From JAFARZ01 sp035651595 (GTDB lineage: Bacteria > Actinomycetota > Actinomycetes > Streptosporangiales > Streptosporangiaceae), in contig DASRFJ010000299.1 in the NCBI GenBank assembly GCA_035651595.1, positions 1-44,937 of the forward strand: a stretch of 44,937 nucleotides of DNA, written 5' to 3'. This document shows, piece by piece, positions 17,808 to 25,982 of the stretch (its first letter is position 1; every line of letters begins with the position of its first letter). The position numbers and the translations under genes were made by a program. Under the pieces are notes generated by a model. The model saw nothing but the letters and a program-made list of their open reading frames with translations, was not told the DNA's origin and searched no databases.

Positions 17808-18190
17808 TGCCCCGCTACACCTCTTCCGATCCGCCTGGGCGCCCCGCGCGGCTGCCCGATTTGCGCCCTATACCCCTTTGCGACGCTTGCTTAGATGTCA
17901 GAAAAGGGCTCTCTGGCGAAAAAGGTGTCAAACACGGCGCCTTTTCCAGCATGAAGCACTTTTCTCACACGAAACCTGTCTCACAACTCCCGGTAGCCGC
18001 ATTCACCACGCCGCCACCACCACGCAGGCGGCATACGATGCCCGCGCTGGCCAGCAAACCCGTCGCAGCCCGCGTCCAAGGGGCACGCATCCTGACATAT
18101 CCGTATATGCGCTTCGGGGCTAGTGGGCGCGCGAGGCGGGGGGATGGCACGGCTGGGGCGGGGGGCTCGATGCGGGGCTTGGAGCGCGGG
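17808..18190. other. Gap with no convincing gene
   Basis: About 380 bases between convergent genes. Two overlapping open frames exist on the plus strand, but they lack a ribosome-binding site, family similarity and the local codon pattern. Around 17870-17990 the sequence is AT-richer than its surroundings, with runs such as GAAAAAGG and CCTTTTCC that could pair weakly as a terminator for murB. CATATCCGTATATG near 18097-18110 is a small imperfect palindrome. The region may be remnant or intergenic DNA. Confidence 0.5.
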
Positions 18191-19177
18191 CTAGAGGGTG
18201 GTGCCTAGGAGGAGGGGTTCGGGGTGCAGGTCGATGTGGTAGGTGGCTTTTACCCTGTCGCGGATTTCGCGGGCCAGGGCTAGGAGGGCGGCGGTGGTGC
18301 CGCCGTCGTTGACCAGGGCCAGGGTGTGCTTGGTGGAGATCCGGGCGCCGCCGGGGGCGGCGTAGCCGCGGGCGAAGCCGGCGTGCTCGATCAGCCACGC
18401 GGCGGGGATCTTGACCAGGCCGGGACCGGCGTCGTAGCGGGGGGCGCCGTCGGGGGCCTGGTCCGCGGGGACGACGGGGTTGGTGAAGAACGAGCCCGCA
18501 CTGCGGGTGTCCGGGTCGGCCGGGTCGATCACCATGCCCTTGCGGCGGCGCAGGGCGAGGACGGCGTTCCGGACTTCGGCCGGGGTGGGGTCCCCGCCGG
18601 CACGGCCGGCCCCGCTGGCCGCGGCGGAAAGCTCGGCGTACCGGACGGGGGCGGGCACGCCAAGGCGGAACGTGACGTCGAGGATCACGTAGCGGTCGTC
18701 CCCCCGGAACACGCTGGTGCGGTAGGCGAAGCCACATTTGCCGTTCCGCACAAAAGAGGTTTTGAGGGTTTCGCGGTCGAAGACGCGGACCCCGACGATC
18801 GTGTCGGAGACCTCCGAGCCGTAGGCGCCGACGTTCTGGATCGGGGTGGCGCCGGCCAGGCCGGGGATGCCGGACAGGCACTCGAGGCCGGGCAGGCCCG
18901 CAGCGAGCGTGCGCTCGACGACCGGGTCCCACGGCTCGCCGGCCGCGACCGTGACCGTGTCGCCGTCGATGGCCAGTCCCCTGGTGGCGACCTGGATGAC
19001 CGTGCCGGGGAACCCTTCGTCGGCGACCACCAGGTTGCTGCCGCCGCCGAGAATCAGCACCGGCTCGTCGCGCCCGGCTTTGCGGACCGCTTCGGTGAGT
19101 TCGCCCTCGGTGGCCGCGGTTATCCACGCGCGGGCGGGGCCGCCCAGGCCCAGGGTGGTGCAGTCGGCCAGCTTCAC
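18191..19177 (-). CDS. murB: UDP-N-acetylenolpyruvoylglucosamine reductase
   Basis: 328 residues. MurB reduces UDP-GlcNAc-enolpyruvate to UDP-MurNAc using FAD and NADPH, the second committed step of peptidoglycan synthesis in the cytosol. The FAD-binding segment has PVLILGGGSNLVV and GLECLSGIPGLAGATPIQNVGAYG; the substrate domain has SAGSFFTNP with the proton-donor serine and ends with HPEPLLLG, bearing the catalytic glutamate. It starts with GTG at 19177, sharing four bases (GTGA) with the end of the preceding dehydratase gene, so it is translationally coupled. Confidence 0.97.
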   Translation of the reverse strand: MKLADCTTLGLGGPARAWITAATEGELTEAVRKAGRDEPVLILGGGSNLVVADEGFPGTVIQVATRGLAIDGDTVTVAAGEPWDPVVERTLAAGLPGLECLSGIPGLAGATPIQNVGAYGSEVSDTIVGVRVFDRETLKTSFVRNGKCGFAYRTSVFRGDDRYVILDVTFRLGVPAPVRYAELSAAASGAGRAGGDPTPAEVRNAVLALRRRKGMVIDPADPDTRSAGSFFTNPVVPADQAPDGAPRYDAGPGLVKIPAAWLIEHAGFARGYAAPGGARISTKHTLALVNDGGTTAALLALAREIRDRVKATYHIDLHPEPLLLGTTL

Positions 19178-19575
19178 ACGCGGATGACCGCGCGGGCGCG
19201 GGTCAGCACCTTCGTCCCGTTCGTCGTGGCGGTGACGGCGACGGCCACGTGCTCGTCGTCCACCTGTTCGGTCACCGTGCCGCTGACCTCGATCGTCGCG
19301 CCCTGGTCGTCGTCGGGGACCGGCACCATGGCGGAGAACCGCACGCTGAACTCTTTCACCCGGCCCGGGTCGCCGCCCGCCAGCTCGGTGACGTAGCGGC
19401 CCGCCTGCGCCATCGTGTACATGCCGTGCGCGATCACGCCGGGCAGGCCGGCCTTCGTGGCTAGCCGGTCGCTCCAGTGGATGACGTTGAAGTCGCCGGA
19501 AGCACCCGCGTACTTGACCAGGTCCAAGCGGGTCGCATGGTAGGTCTTCGTGGCGAGTTCGGTGCCCGGGGTCAT
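19174..19575 (-). CDS. MaoC-like (R)-hydroxyacyl dehydratase subunit, HadB type
   Basis: 133 residues forming one hot-dog fold. The hydratase-2 motif GASGDFNVIHWSD (about 25-37) has the catalytic Asp and His, and GVIAHGMYTMAQAGRY follows. In mycobacteria the matching gene hadB encodes the catalytic subunit of the FAS-II 3-hydroxyacyl-ACP dehydratase. In most other actinobacteria the pair lies in the same place beside rpmG and murB, where its acyl substrate is less well defined. It follows the HadA-like gene by three bases and overlaps murB by four. Confidence 0.9.
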   Translation of the reverse strand: MTPGTELATKTYHATRLDLVKYAGASGDFNVIHWSDRLATKAGLPGVIAHGMYTMAQAGRYVTELAGGDPGRVKEFSVRFSAMVPVPDDDQGATIEVSGTVTEQVDDEHVAVAVTATTNGTKVLTRARAVIRV

Positions 19576-19578
19576 CGG

Positions 19579-20022
19579 CTACTCCCCCCGCTCGACGAGG
19601 GTATTACGGGCGGTGCAGACGTGCTCGCCATCGAGCGTGTCGATGCTCGTGCTGATCGTCATCGACGTGTGCTTGCCGATCGACCGGATCTGCTCGATCG
19701 TGGACTGGGAGACGACCACGTCACCGGCGTGCAGCGGCCGCGTGTACTCGAACGCCTGCTCACCGTGCACGACCATCGTGTAGTTCAGGTTCAGCTCGGG
19801 GTCGGCGAGGACCCTGGAGTTGCCCACGGTGCTGAGCACGATCGCGAACGTGGGCGGTGCGATCACATCCGGATAACCGGCCTTGACCGCGGCTTCGGAG
19901 TCGAAGCACAGCGGACTCTGCTCCCCGATCGCGGTGGCGAACTCGGCGATCTTGACCCGGCTAACCTCGTACGGAGCCGATGGCTCGAACGTGTGGCCGA
20001 CAAACGCCGGGTTCGGGGACAC
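19579..20022 (-). CDS. MaoC-like dehydratase partner subunit, HadA type
   Basis: 147 residues, FAS1-type dehydratase hot-dog domain. It starts MSPNPAFVGHTFEPSAPYEVSR and contains IGEQSPLCFDSEAAVKAGY and APPTFAIVLS, as in the substrate-binding HadA/HadC subunits, and lacks the catalytic SGDxNxxH motif of its neighbour. The two are expected to form a heterodimer. The GTG start at 20022 overlaps the rpmG stop codon by one base (TAGTG). Confidence 0.9.
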   Translation of the reverse strand: MSPNPAFVGHTFEPSAPYEVSRVKIAEFATAIGEQSPLCFDSEAAVKAGYPDVIAPPTFAIVLSTVGNSRVLADPELNLNYTMVVHGEQAFEYTRPLHAGDVVVSQSTIEQIRSIGKHTSMTISTSIDTLDGEHVCTARNTLVERGE

Positions 20023-20186
20023 TACCGAGTCTCGCGGTGCGGGCGGTGGCAGCGGCAGTTCGGGCAGTACTTCTTCAGCTCAAGGCGGTCCGGGTCGTTA
20101 CGCCGGTTCTTCTTGGTGATGTAGTTCCGGTGCTTGCACTCCTGGCAAGCCAGCGTGATCTTCGGCCGGACGTCGGTGGCAGCCAC
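20022..20186 (-). CDS. rpmG: 50S ribosomal protein L33
   Basis: 54 residues from a GTG start: VAATDVRPKITLACQECKHR and on through YITKKNRRNDPDRLELKKY to CPNC. Four cysteines in two CxxC pairs (14/17 and 41/44) make it the zinc-binding form of L33. The gene lies 42 bases after tRNA-Met and heads the rpmG-hadA-hadB-murB operon, an order shared with mycobacteria and streptomycetes. Confidence 0.96.
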   Translation of the reverse strand: MAATDVRPKITLACQECKHRNYITKKNRRNDPDRLELKKYCPNCRCHRPHRETR

Positions 20187-20227
20187 GGTTGGAGTGCCTT
20201 TCTACTGGTGAGTACAGATAAATAGTG

Positions 20228-20301
20228 TAGCGGAGGCCGGACTTGAACCGGCGACACAGCGATTATGAGCCGCTTGCTCTGCCTGACTGAGCTACTCCGC
20301 C
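20228..20301 (-). tRNA. tRNA-Met (anticodon CAT, elongator type)
   Basis: The acceptor stem GGCGGAG/CTCCGCT (ending in a G-U pair), D-arm AGCTCAGT, anticodon loop CTCATAA (anticodon CAT) and T-arm GGTTCAAGTCC are all present, with A as discriminator and no encoded CCA. The G1-U72 pair and the place before rpmG fit the elongator tRNA rather than the initiator. A minus-strand TATTCT at 20319-20314 may be its -10 box. Confidence 0.95.
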
Positions 20302-20332
20302 CCGCGACGCTAAAGAATACCCGATCACGCCC

Positions 20333-20338
20333 TAGGAT
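20333..20338 (+). promoter_or_regulatory. Leaderless -10 box before the alcohol dehydrogenase
   Basis: TAGGAT ends seven bases before the GTG at 20345, with no Shine-Dalgarno sequence. This is divergent from tRNA-Met, 44 bases away, so the two promoters must overlap. Confidence 0.45.
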
Positions 20339-20344
20339 GCGCAC

Positions 20345-21361
20345 GTGCTCGCTGTCGTGTACGACGAATACGGGGCCGCGCCCTCGGTACGGGAGGTCGC
20401 GCCGCCGGAATGCCCGGACGACGGGGTGGTCGTCGCGGTGGGCGCGACCGGGGTGTGCCGGTCGGACTGGTACGCCTGGCGCGGGCACGAACCGGTGGCA
20501 TTGCCGCACATCCCCGGGCACGAACTGGCCGGGACGGTTTCCGCGACCGGGCCCGCGGTGACCCGCTGGCGAGCCGGGGACCGGGTAACGGTGCCGTTCG
20601 CCTGCGGCTGCGGGCGGTGCGAGTACTGCCTGGCCGGGGACGCGCAGGTGTGCCCGGCTCAGACCCAGCCTGGCTTCACCGGGCCCGGGTCGTTCGCCGA
20701 GCGGGTGGCGATCCACGCGGCGGACGCGAACCTGGTGGCGCTGCCGGACACGGTGGACTTCGTCACCGCGGCCAGCCTGGGGTGCCGGTTCGCCACCGCG
20801 TATCGCGCGATCGTCACGCACGGGCGGCCGCGGCCCGGGGACTGGGTGGCGGTGCACGGCTGCGGCGGCGTGGGGCTGTCCGCCGTGATGATCGCGGTCG
20901 CGGTGGGGGCGCGGGTGCTCGCGGTGGATGTCTCGCCGGCTTCCCGGGCACGTGCTCAGGAACTGGGCGCTTCGGCGGTGGCCGAACCCGGGGCGCCGAT
21001 CGTCGACCTGACCGGCGGCGGGGCGCACGTGTCGGTGGACGCGTTCGGCTCGCCAGACACCGCCGTCGCGTCGGTCCGGTGCCTGCGCCGCCGGGGACGG
21101 CACGTCCAAGTCGGGCTGCTGGCTGAGGCGTCCCTTCCGATGGACCTGGTGATCGCGCGGGAGCTGGAGATCCACGGCGCGCACGGCATGCCCGCGGGCG
21201 ACTACCCGCCGATGATGGCGCTGGTCGCGAACGGGTCGCTGCGGCCTGACCTGCTTGTCGGGTCGGTGATCGGGCTGTCCGGGGCGGGGCGCGCGCTGGT
21301 CGCGATGGACGGGCCGGCCACCACCGCCGGAATGACGGTGATCGACCTCGGACTACGATGA
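20345..21361 (+). CDS. Zinc-dependent alcohol dehydrogenase family protein
   Basis: 338 residues, medium-chain dehydrogenase. Catalytic zinc ligands are Cys38 and the His59-Glu60 pair (PGHELAG). The structural zinc site has Cys89, Cys92, Cys95 and Cys103 (CGCGRCEYCLAGDAQVC). The Rossmann motif VHGCGGVGLSAVM binds NAD(P). It should oxidise an alcohol or reduce an aldehyde; the substrate is unknown. GTG is the start. It is followed after 26 bases by a molybdenum hydroxylase large subunit, so the two may work in one catabolic route, alcohol to aldehyde to acid or a heterocycle hydroxylation. Confidence 0.93.
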   Translation: MLAVVYDEYGAAPSVREVAPPECPDDGVVVAVGATGVCRSDWYAWRGHEPVALPHIPGHELAGTVSATGPAVTRWRAGDRVTVPFACGCGRCEYCLAGDAQVCPAQTQPGFTGPGSFAERVAIHAADANLVALPDTVDFVTAASLGCRFATAYRAIVTHGRPRPGDWVAVHGCGGVGLSAVMIAVAVGARVLAVDVSPASRARAQELGASAVAEPGAPIVDLTGGGAHVSVDAFGSPDTAVASVRCLRRRGRHVQVGLLAEASLPMDLVIARELEIHGAHGMPAGDYPPMMALVANGSLRPDLLVGSVIGLSGAGRALVAMDGPATTAGMTVIDLGLR

Positions 21362-21387
21362 GTGGGCCGGGGAGGAGCTGAGTAAAC

Positions 21388-23661
21388 GTGAGCATTCTGG
21401 GCACCCGCGTGCGCCGCGTCGAGGACCCGCGATTCCTGACCACCGGCGGCATGTACACCGCCGACCTGCGGGACGAACGGCTGGCGGGCGCGTTGCATGT
21501 GTACTTCGTCCGGTCCACGGTCGCGCACGCGCGGCTTCGGTCGGTCGACGTCAGCGGCGCGCTTTCCGCGCCGGGGGTCGTCGCCGCGTTCACCGGGGAC
21601 GACCTGGACTTGGCGCCTATCTCCCCGCCGATGCCCGGCATGGACGAGCTGATGACCCAGCCGCTGCTCGCGCGCGAGGTGGTCCGGTTTGTCGGCGAGC
21701 CCGTGGCGGTCGTCGTCACCGAGCAGGCGTACCAGGGTGAGGACGCCGCCGAGCTCGTGGACGTCGACTACGACGTGCTTCCCGCGGTCGTCGACATGGC
21801 GGACGCGGCGGACGGTCAGACGCTGCTGTTCCCCGCGTGCGACTCGAACGTGACCTGGACCTACGGGGACCCGGCCGAACTGGCCGCGGACCTGTTCGAG
21901 GGCTGCGAGGTCGTTGTCTCCCAGACGATAGAGAACCAGCGGGTGGCCCCGGCGCCGATGGAGACTCGGGCCGCGGCGGCCGTCTGGGAGGGTGACCGGC
22001 TGACGGCCTGGATCCCGAACCAGGGCGCGCAGGGCACCCGCGAAGAGCTGGCGAAGGCGCTGGGCACCGACGAGGACTCAGTCCGGGTCATCACCCCGGA
22101 CGTGGGCGGCGCGTTCGGCGCGAAGTTCGGCGCCGACCCGGAGGCCGTGGTGGTCTGCTGGGTGGCGCGGCGGCTCGGCCGGGCCGCTCGCTGGGCGGAA
22201 TCTCGTAACGAGAACCTGGTCGGCATGACGCACGGCCGGGCGCAGCGGCAGACGATCACGATCGGCGGCTCGCGATCCGGCGACGTGCAGGCATACCGGC
22301 TGGAAATCCTCCAGGACTCCGGCGCGTACCCGAGGTTCGGCGCGTTCCTGCCGTACCTGACGATCTTGATGGCGCCGGGGCCCTACGAGATCCCGCGCGC
22401 CGAGGCGGTGGCGCGGTCCGTGGTCACCACGACGACGCCGGTCGGCGCGTACCGGGGCGCCGGACGGCCGGAGGCGACCGCCGCGATCGAGCGGGCCATC
22501 GACCTGTTCGCCGCGGCGATCGCCATGGATCCCGCGGAAGTGCGGCGGCTGAACCTGCTGCCCACGTTCACCTCGCCGCACAAGACCGCGTTCGGGGCCA
22601 CGTACGACACCGGGGACTACGGGGCTGCCTTGTCGCTGGCGTTGTCCGCCGCCGGATATGCCGCGCTACGCGACGAGCAGCGGGCGCGGCGAGACGCCGG
22701 TGCCGCGGTCCAGCTCGGCATCGGGCTCTCCTCGTATGTGGAGATCACCGGCCCGGGCGCCGAAGAGGGCGGCGCGAGCGAGAACGCCACCGTCGAGGTG
22801 CACCCCGACGGCAGCGCGACGATCCTGACCGGGACCTCGCCGCACGGCCAGGGGCACGAGACCGTGTGGGCGACGCTGGCCAGTGCCGAGCTCGGGATCC
22901 CGGTCGACATGATCACGGTGAAGTGGGGCGACACCGATCTGGTCCCGGAGGGCGGCGGCACCGGCGGGTCGCGCAGCCTGCAGCAGGGTGGCGCGGCGGT
23001 GCAGCAGGCCTCCCGTGACCTGCTGGAGGTGGCGCGGACGCGGGCCGGCGCCGAGCTTGAGGTGAGCCAGGCGGACCTGGTGTTCGACGCTTCGCGGTCG
23101 GAGTTCACGGTTGCCGGGGACCCGGACGTGGCGGTGTCGCTGGCGCATCTGGCGGAGAGCGAGCGGCTGTTCGTGCGCGCGGTGTTCCGCGCGCCGGGGC
23201 CGACGTTCCCGTTCGGCACGCACGTGGCCGTCGTCGAAGTGGACACCGAGACCGGCAAGGCGACGCTGCGCCGGATGGTGACCGTGGACGACGCCGGCAC
23301 GGTGATCAACCCGCTGCTCGCCGAAGGCCAGCGGCACGGCGGCATCGCCCAGGGCGCCGCGCAGGCGCTGCTGGAGGAAGTCGTGTACGACGCGGACGGC
23401 AACCCGCTGACCGCGACGTTCGCCGACTACGCGTTCGTCACCGCCGCGGAGCTGCCGTCGTTCGAGCTGGCGGACATGGCGACGCCGACCACGTACAACC
23501 CGCTGGGCGCCAAGGGCATCGGCGAGGCCGGCACGATCGGGTCCACGCCCGCGGTGCAGAACGCGGTTGTCGACGCGCTGGCGCACCTGGGGGTGCGGCA
23601 CATCGACATGCCGGCGACGCCGCAGCGGGTCTGGGAGGCGATCCAGGCCGCCCGCGCCTGA
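21388..23661 (+). CDS. Molybdenum hydroxylase large subunit (xanthine/CO dehydrogenase family), orphan
   Basis: 757 residues. The N-terminal half has the aldehyde oxidase a/b-hammerhead domain (GTRVRRVEDPRFLTTGG to EVVRFVGEPVAVVV); the rest is the molybdopterin-binding domain with VGGAFGAKFG, GAYRGAGRPEA, TGTSPHGQGHET and the catalytic glutamate in GAKGIGEAG near the C-terminus. The active-site loop reads AYRGAGR, as in form II proteins, not AYRCSFR, so it is not a form I CO dehydrogenase. The FAD-binding and iron-sulfur subunits that normally sit beside it are not in the window. GGGGAGGAGC precedes the GTG start. Confidence 0.92.
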   Translation: MSILGTRVRRVEDPRFLTTGGMYTADLRDERLAGALHVYFVRSTVAHARLRSVDVSGALSAPGVVAAFTGDDLDLAPISPPMPGMDELMTQPLLAREVVRFVGEPVAVVVTEQAYQGEDAAELVDVDYDVLPAVVDMADAADGQTLLFPACDSNVTWTYGDPAELAADLFEGCEVVVSQTIENQRVAPAPMETRAAAAVWEGDRLTAWIPNQGAQGTREELAKALGTDEDSVRVITPDVGGAFGAKFGADPEAVVVCWVARRLGRAARWAESRNENLVGMTHGRAQRQTITIGGSRSGDVQAYRLEILQDSGAYPRFGAFLPYLTILMAPGPYEIPRAEAVARSVVTTTTPVGAYRGAGRPEATAAIERAIDLFAAAIAMDPAEVRRLNLLPTFTSPHKTAFGATYDTGDYGAALSLALSAAGYAALRDEQRARRDAGAAVQLGIGLSSYVEITGPGAEEGGASENATVEVHPDGSATILTGTSPHGQGHETVWATLASAELGIPVDMITVKWGDTDLVPEGGGTGGSRSLQQGGAAVQQASRDLLEVARTRAGAELEVSQADLVFDASRSEFTVAGDPDVAVSLAHLAESERLFVRAVFRAPGPTFPFGTHVAVVEVDTETGKATLRRMVTVDDAGTVINPLLAEGQRHGGIAQGAAQALLEEVVYDADGNPLTATFADYAFVTAAELPSFELADMATPTTYNPLGAKGIGEAGTIGSTPAVQNAVVDALAHLGVRHIDMPATPQRVWEAIQAARA

Positions 23662-23686
23662 AGCTCGGCTTGCGAGGTTCGTAGGC

Positions 23687-23740
23687 CGCGTGGTTGTGAC
23701 AACGACGCGCATAGAGCCGCCTGGTTGCCACAACCACGCG
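23687..23740. terminator. Inverted repeat after the molybdenum hydroxylase
   Basis: 17-base arms (23687-23703 and 23724-23740, CGCGTGGTTGTG and partner CACAACCACGCG) match at 16 of 17 positions around a 20-base loop. The left arm with the following bases is itself nearly palindromic (CGCGTGGTTGTGACAACGACG). It lies between convergent frames and could stop transcription from both sides, or be a mobile palindrome. Confidence 0.6.
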
Positions 23741-23756
23741 AAATCCGGCGGCCCGG

Positions 23757-24030
23757 CTAGAGGTGGTAGGCGTACTCGCGGTACTCGTCAGGGCCGCGTT
23801 CGCACACATAGAACTCCAGTTCCGGCCCGCACACCGCGGTATAGCCAAGTTCGGCGAGGCGATCGGTCACCCGGCGCGCGACGGTCCTTGGGTCCTCCGG
23901 CGCCGGCGATCCGTCCGGCAGGTGTGCGTCGCCGAGGCACCAGGCGGCGTTCGGCTCCCAGGGCAGCGGCGCCAGCGTGGCCAGGTCCGGAAATATCGTG
24001 ATATCGGGGAGGCCCTGGTCAAGGCCGCCT
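23757..24030 (-). pseudogene. Fragment of a glutamine synthetase-like gene, frameshifted
   Basis: Minus-strand translation gives DITIFPDLATLAPLPWEPNA, then AAWCLGDAHLPDGSPAPEDP, then a shift to the frame reading ARRVTDRLAELGYTAVCGPE, then a second shift to LEFYVCERGPDEYREYAYHL and a stop. This is the beta-grasp-to-catalytic junction of the GlnA family (PDLSTL..PW, ADLHWPDG, LGYTA..GPELEF). About 85 residues remain of some 450. One base is missing near 23881 and one extra near 23820. The gene lacks both ends, including most active-site residues, so it is dead. It probably belonged to the GlnA3/GlnA4-like or polyamine-type branch. Confidence 0.72.
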
Positions 24031-24037
24031 GCCCGCC

Positions 24038-24778
24038 GTGCATCTGCCGCCCGTCGCGCCGACCAAGATCATCGCGGTGCACCTGAACCACCGGTCGCGC
24101 GTCGCGGAGTTCCAGGCGACGCTGCCGCCGGCACCGACGTATTTTCATAAGCCGGTGTCGGCTTTGGTGGGGCACCGCGGCGCCGTGGTGCGGCCGGCGG
24201 GGTGCAAGTACCTGAACTACGAGGGCGAGGTCGCCGTCGTGATCGGGCGGGTGTGCCGCGGGGTTCCGCCGTCGGAGGCCGGCTCGTACATCGCGGGGTA
24301 CACGATCGGGAACGACTTCGGGCTGCACGACTTCCGGGACACCGACGCGGGGTCGATGCTGCGGGTCAAGGGGTCGGACACGATGGCGCCGCTCGGGCCC
24401 GGGCTGGTCACCGGGTGGGACTTCCATGGAAAGCGGGTGCGCACTCTCGTCAACGGCGAGGTGGTGCAGGACGGGTCGACCGACGAGATGACCTGGGACA
24501 TGCACTACCTGGTCGCGGACATCGCGCGGACGATCACGCTGCTGCCCGGAGACGTGCTGCTGTCCGGCACCCCGGCGGGGTCACGCCCGGTCCAGCCGGG
24601 CGACGTCGTGTCGGTGTCGGTGGACGGGCTCGGCACGCTGACGAATCACGTGGTGGCGGGGCCGCTGCCGGTCGCCGGCGGGTACGGCGCGCAGCCGTCG
24701 GAGAGTGAGGAGGTCATCTCCACCGCGTTCGGCGGGGATTGGGAGTTCCGGGGTATCCGGCCGCCGCGGCGGTCGTGA
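24038..24778 (+). CDS. Fumarylacetoacetate hydrolase (FAH) family protein
   Basis: 246 residues. The FAH domain covers nearly the whole protein: PPVAPTKIIAVHLNHRSR at the start, the metal ligands in YEGEVAVVIG and NDFGLHDF, the KGSDTMAPLGPGLVT segment and LLPGDVLLSGTPAGS at the end. Such proteins cleave or isomerise beta-diketo acids from aromatic ring breakdown; the exact substrate is unknown. The GTG at 24038 is used; the protein lacks the roughly 60-residue N-terminal part of larger relatives but short versions are common. Next to a MarR regulator and after the molybdenum hydroxylase, it suggests aromatic-compound catabolism. Confidence 0.88.
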   Translation: MHLPPVAPTKIIAVHLNHRSRVAEFQATLPPAPTYFHKPVSALVGHRGAVVRPAGCKYLNYEGEVAVVIGRVCRGVPPSEAGSYIAGYTIGNDFGLHDFRDTDAGSMLRVKGSDTMAPLGPGLVTGWDFHGKRVRTLVNGEVVQDGSTDEMTWDMHYLVADIARTITLLPGDVLLSGTPAGSRPVQPGDVVSVSVDGLGTLTNHVVAGPLPVAGGYGAQPSESEEVISTAFGGDWEFRGIRPPRRS

Positions 24779-24801
24779 CCGAGGGCCCGCTTCTGCCCGC
24801 G

Positions 24802-24807
24802 TACCAT
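24802..24807 (+). promoter_or_regulatory. Leaderless -10 box before the MarR regulator
   Basis: TACCAT ends seven bases before the ATG at 24814; no Shine-Dalgarno sequence is seen. Confidence 0.45.
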
Positions 24808-24813
24808 CGACCC

Positions 24814-25332
24814 ATGCCACGCCGCCTCAGCATCGGCAACGACCGTGACCTGGTCCAGGCCGAGCAGGACATCCGTGCGAAGATCGCGGGCGAACTCGCG
24901 CTGGATTTCGTCGCGATGGCCGCGGTGTCGAACATCTACCGGGCGGCGAACGCGATCCGGCATCAGATGGAGCGCGACGTGCTGGCCACCGAAGACCTCT
25001 CGTGGGCCGCGTTCACCGTGCTGTTCGTGCTGTGGATCTGGGGTGACCAGCAGACCAGGCACCTGGCCGCCGAGGCCGGGGTGACCAAGGGCACGCTCAC
25101 CGGCGTGCTCAAGACGCTGGAGAAGCGCGGCCTGGCCCGCCGCCGCGCGCACGACGAGGACGGCCGGCTCGTGCTCGTCTCGCTGGAGCCCGCCGGTCTC
25201 GCCGTCATCGAGCGGCTTTTCCCGGCGTTCAACGCCGGGGAGGCGACGGCCAGTTCGGCCCTCACCGAGGACGAGAAGGAGCAGCTGGCCTACTTGCTGC
25301 GGAAGATCATCCGTTCGGTGGAGGCCGGCTGA
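24814..25332 (+). CDS. MarR-family transcriptional regulator
   Basis: 172 residues with the MarR winged helix: SWAAFTVLFVLWIWGDQQTR, then HLAAEAGVTKGTLTGVLKTLEKRGLA (recognition helix) and the wing RRRAHDEDGRLVLVSLEPAG. Long helices at both ends form the dimer interface. Many relatives next to FAH genes repress aromatic-catabolism genes and respond to a phenolic ligand. The ATG at 24814 is chosen over an upstream in-frame start at 24739, which lies inside the FAH gene. Confidence 0.92.
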   Translation: MPRRLSIGNDRDLVQAEQDIRAKIAGELALDFVAMAAVSNIYRAANAIRHQMERDVLATEDLSWAAFTVLFVLWIWGDQQTRHLAAEAGVTKGTLTGVLKTLEKRGLARRRAHDEDGRLVLVSLEPAGLAVIERLFPAFNAGEATASSALTEDEKEQLAYLLRKIIRSVEAG

Positions 25333-25337
25333 CGCTT

Positions 25338-25982
25338 TCACGACTCCAGGTATTTGATGGCGGCTATGACGCGGCGGTTGTCGGTATCGGAGGGTGCGAG
25401 GCCTAGCTTGTCGAAGATGTTCGCGACGTGTTTCTCCACGACCTTCGGCGAGATGAACAGCGCGGCGGCGATTGCGACGTTCGACCTGCCCTGGGCGATA
25501 AGCGAGAGGACCTCTTTCTCTCTGGGGGTGAGCGCGGCCAGGGTGTCCCGGCGCCGGCCGGCGCCGAGCAGTTGCCGGACCACCTCCGGGTCGAGCACGG
25601 TACCGCCCTGGGCGACCCGGGTGAGCGCGTCGATGAACTCGCTCACGTCCGCGACCCGGTCCTTGAGCAGGTAGCCGACCCCGGTCGGCGCGCTGGCGAA
25701 CAGTTCGCTGGCCGCGTGCGCCTCGATGTACTGGGAAAACACCAGCACGCCCACCTTGGGGAAGTCCTGGTGGATGGCCTTGGCGGCACGCAGGCCCTCG
25801 TCGGTGTGCGACGGCGGCATCCGCACGTCGACGATCGCGACGTCGGGCTGGTGCTCGGCGATCGCCTTCCGCAGAGCCTCCGCGTCGCCGACCGCGGCGA
25901 CCACGTCGTGGCCGCGGCGGGTGAGCGTCTGGGTGAGTCCGTCCCGCATGATCGCGGCGTCCTCGGCGATGACGATACGCAT
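25338..25982 (-). CDS. LuxR/NarL-type response regulator
   Basis: 214 residues. The receiver domain has acidic residues near MRIVIAEDAA, the phosphorylation site Asp52 (VAIVDVRMPP) and the switch lysine in GYLLKDRVADV. The C-terminal LuxR-type helix-turn-helix has LTPREKEVLSLIAQGRSN and VVEKHVANIFDKLGL. Its ATG shares one base with the kinase stop codon (TGATG). It is the last gene of the ABC-exporter operon and most likely controls the operon's own promoter. A close paralogue lies at 38528. Confidence 0.95.
   Translation of the reverse strand: MRIVIAEDAAIMRDGLTQTLTRRGHDVVAAVGDAEALRKAIAEHQPDVAIVDVRMPPSHTDEGLRAAKAIHQDFPKVGVLVFSQYIEAHAASELFASAPTGVGYLLKDRVADVSEFIDALTRVAQGGTVLDPEVVRQLLGAGRRRDTLAALTPREKEVLSLIAQGRSNVAIAAALFISPKVVEKHVANIFDKLGLAPSDTDNRRVIAAIKYLES

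Noticed and set aside
17861..18208. Two overlapping open frames in the murB downstream gap
   Set aside because: No ribosome-binding site, no family, codon use unlike neighbours.
21388..23661. Aerobic CO dehydrogenase (form I)
   Set aside because: The active-site loop lacks the AYRCSFR cysteine and partner subunits are absent.
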